From positions 1 to 6,811 of the forward strand of contig JAKSBB010001218.1 of NCBI GenBank assembly GCA_022361315.1: DNA of 6,811 nucleotides, written 5' to 3'. Under the pieces are notes generated by a model that saw only the letters and a list, made by a program, of their open reading frames with translations, was not told the origin of the DNA and made no database searches. Origin of the DNA: Desulfobacterales bacterium (lineage in GTDB: Bacteria; Desulfobacterota; Desulfobacteria; Desulfobacterales; Desulfobacteraceae). Position 1 is the first letter of the stretch; each line of letters opens with the position of its first letter. Positions 5,101 through 6,811 of the stretch are shown here, one piece after another. Position numbers and translations under genes: made by a program.

Positions 5101-6078
5101 ATGAATGACAAATTAAACGCAGGTACCCAAGCCAAAACCAGGGCACGGATAGAAAACAGCATATTTCTTGTGGCCGTCATTATTCTGGGAACGGTCACGG
5201 AAAACACCTATTATCTTCAGATTATGACCTTTATCGGTATCAACACCCTGCTGGCCCTGGGGCTGAACATGCTGATGGGGTATGCCGGGCAGGTATCTTT
5301 AGGGCACGCCGCCTTTTACGGTATCGGGGCATACACCACGGCGATTCTGTCCGGCACTTACATGTGGTCCCCCTGGCTGGCCCTGATCTGTGCCATCGGC
5401 GGTGCCGTCCTGGTTGCCTTTATTGTCGGGCTGCCCACCCTCCGTCTTTCCGGATACTATCTGGGCATGGGTACGCTGGGGTTCGGTATGATCGTCAACA
5501 TCCTGTTCCGGGAGTGGAGCAGTGTGACGGGCGGTGCCTCCGGATTTGTGGGGATCCCGGTGCTTGAGGCAGGGCCCATGGTATTCATGTCGGGCAAATC
5601 TTACTTTTTCCTGGTGTGGGGGGTAGTGCTTGCAGCAATCCTCGTCTGCCGGAGAATCCTGGGTTCACGCATGGGCCGGGCGTTGCGTGCCATTCACGAC
5701 GGGGAAAATGCCGCCCTGGCGGTGGGCGTCAACACCCACTATCTGAAGTTGAAGGTCTTTATGTTTGCGGCGGCATTGGGGGCCATTGCCGGTTTCCTCT
5801 ACGCCCACTTTGTCCTGTTTATCAGCCCCGAATCCTTTGGGTTTATGGTGTCCGTAAAAATGGTCACCATGGTGGTCATCGGCGGTATGGCAAGCATCTG
5901 GGGGGCGCTGCTGGGTGCAGGCCTCTTGACCCTTCTGCCAGAGGTGCTTCACGGGTTTGCCGAATATGAGATGATCGTCTTCGGCCTGGTCCTGATGCTG
6001 GTAATGATATTTATGCCCCAGGGGCTCACCCGCGGATTTCTGGACATTTACTACGCCTCGAGGAAAAAGAAACAATGA
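5101..6078 (+). CDS. livM: LivM-type ABC importer permease
   Basis: A 325-residue inner-membrane protein, the second channel subunit. Family marks: LALGLNMLMGYAGQVSLGHA (51-70) and AFYGIGAYTTAIL (71-83), the strongest LivM signature; LPTLRLSGYYLGMGTLGFG (111-129); TGGASGFVGIP (143-153); SRMGRALRAIHDGENAALAVG (189-209), the cytoplasmic loop; LYAHFVLFISPESF (233-246); and the last helices with MVVIGGMASIWGALLGAGLL (257-276). The end is basic (RKKKQ). I chose the ATG at 5101, one base after the livH stop; an upstream in-frame TTG at 5071 would overlap livH by 29 nt and adds nothing conserved. No good Shine-Dalgarno is present (AGAGG at 5081-5085 is too far), so translation probably depends on ribosomes finishing livH. 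Confidence 0.9.
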   Translation: MNDKLNAGTQAKTRARIENSIFLVAVIILGTVTENTYYLQIMTFIGINTLLALGLNMLMGYAGQVSLGHAAFYGIGAYTTAILSGTYMWSPWLALICAIGGAVLVAFIVGLPTLRLSGYYLGMGTLGFGMIVNILFREWSSVTGGASGFVGIPVLEAGPMVFMSGKSYFFLVWGVVLAAILVCRRILGSRMGRALRAIHDGENAALAVGVNTHYLKLKVFMFAAALGAIAGFLYAHFVLFISPESFGFMVSVKMVTMVVIGGMASIWGALLGAGLLTLLPEVLHGFAEYEMIVFGLVLMLVMIFMPQGLTRGFLDIYYASRKKKQ

Positions 6079-6811
6079 CGGATCTTCAACAGGCCGAGCC
6101 ACAACAACAGCGCTCACAGCAGCCGATTCTGGAAGTACAGGGGCTGACCAAACTCTTCGGCGGGGTAAAGGCCCAGGACAATATCTCTTTTTCCATTGAG
6201 CAGGGCATTGTCTGCGGTCTCATCGGCCCCAACGGTGCCGGGAAAACCACCCTGTTCAATATGATTACAGGCATCTATGCCCCGGACAACGGGCAGGTGC
6301 TTTTCAACGGACGAGACACCCGTAAAATGGCGGTGCACCAATTGGTGAAAGCCGGCATTGCCAGAACCTTCCAGCATGTGGAGTTATTCGGCTCAATGAC
6401 ACTTCTGGAAAACGTACTGGTGGGCATGCACGTCCGCACCCGCTGCGGTTTCTGGGGTGCTGTCACCCGGCTCCCCTGGGTGAACCGGGAAGAAAAAGAA
6501 GCCGTTGAAAAAGCCGAATCCCTCCTTGAATTCACCGGGCTCATTGACGATGCCCACAAACCGGCAGGAGATCTGCCCGTGGGACGGCAGAAGACGGCGG
6601 AGATTGCCAGAGCCCTGGCATCGGACCCGCTCCTGCTGCTTCTTGACGAGCCCGCGGCCGGATTGAACGCCGTTGAAACGGACAACCTGGGCAAGTTGAT
6701 CCAGGCGGTTAAAGAAAGAGGGGTGACCATGATGCTGGTGGAGCACGATATGAGCCTTGCCATGGGTATATCCGACAAGGTCATTGTCCTGGACCAGGGC
6801 AAAAAACTGGC
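6075..6811 (+). CDS. livG: LivG-type ABC importer ATPase, incomplete at the window edge
   Basis: The first 245 residues of a cytoplasmic ATPase that powers the importer; the frame is open to the end of the window, with perhaps 10-25 residues missing. Seen: Walker A GPNGAGKTT (51-59), Q-loop RTFQHVELF (97-105, Q100), signature LPVGRQKTAEIARAL (167-181), Walker B LLLLLDEP (186-193, with D191 and E192), D-loop AGLN (195-198) and H-loop EHD (223-225, H224). All catalytic residues are present. The signature is LPVGRQ where LSGGQ is canonical. Variants at these positions occur in LivG/LivF proteins, but the Pro in place of Ser is notable. The first 17 residues are Gln-rich (8 Q) and precede the usual LivG start. 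The start codon overlaps the livM stop (ATGA), with GAGGA at 6060-6064. A livF-like ATPase partner should follow outside the window. Confidence 0.92.
   Translation, partial: MTDLQQAEPQQQRSQQPILEVQGLTKLFGGVKAQDNISFSIEQGIVCGLIGPNGAGKTTLFNMITGIYAPDNGQVLFNGRDTRKMAVHQLVKAGIARTFQHVELFGSMTLLENVLVGMHVRTRCGFWGAVTRLPWVNREEKEAVEKAESLLEFTGLIDDAHKPAGDLPVGRQKTAEIARALASDPLLLLLDEPAAGLNAVETDNLGKLIQAVKERGVTMMLVEHDMSLAMGISDKVIVLDQGKKL

Noticed and set aside
6336..6347. Palindrome CACCAATTGGTG in livG, sharing CACCAATTG with 134-142 and 3602-3610
   Set aside because: Two of the three copies lie in coding sequence and encode His-Gln-Leu. With no symmetry or spacing logic between them, chance sharing of a 9-mer is the simpler explanation.

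Overview
The window reads as a piece of a Gram-negative, probably anaerobic bacterial chromosome. By eye the genes are moderately GC-rich, while the spacers between them are AT-rich and in places almost free of G on the + strand. This style, a sigma-54-type promoter, and a stand-alone folate-type methyltransferase beside a HAAT-family (branched-chain-amino-acid-type) ABC importer would suit the sulfate-reducing Desulfobacterota (Desulfobacteraceae-like). That placement is an inference from style and gene content, not a database match. Every convincing gene is on the + strand. I see no mobile element, tRNA, rRNA or CRISPR array.

Layout. Positions 1-235 are a non-coding control region with a 14-bp AT palindrome and an excellent sigma-54 (-24/-12) promoter. 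It drives a stand-alone GcvT-fold aminomethyltransferase/demethylase-like gene (236-1330). That gene is followed by a 14-bp GC-rich hairpin and a 128-base C-rich, G-depleted stretch that looks like a Rho loading region. Next comes a ten-helix EamA/DMT-family transporter (1588-2529), closed by an intrinsic terminator at 2545-2574.

A 532-base spacer (2530-3061) follows. Its distal half appears to be a structured 5' leader: two mutually exclusive stems followed by an intrinsic terminator (2949-2976) that lies before the next gene. This is the layout of an attenuator or riboswitch, and I cannot assign it to a known class.

The rest is a tightly packed ABC importer operon of the LivKHMGF type: periplasmic binding protein (3062-4207), LivH-like permease (4224-5099), LivM-like permease (5101-6078) and LivG-like ATPase (6075 to the window edge, incomplete). 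Gaps between these genes are 16 nt, 1 nt and a 4-nt ATGA overlap, so they are almost certainly co-transcribed and translationally coupled. A livF-type second ATPase would be expected just downstream.

How the parts may work together. The importer would bring a small organic solute through the inner membrane, driven by ATP. The GcvT-like enzyme could move a one-carbon group from a methylated substrate to tetrahydrofolate. The EamA protein could move a related metabolite. The three units have separate control signals, so a shared pathway is a hypothesis. The two most notable points are the sigma-54 control of the methyltransferase-like gene and the unassigned structured leader of the ABC operon.
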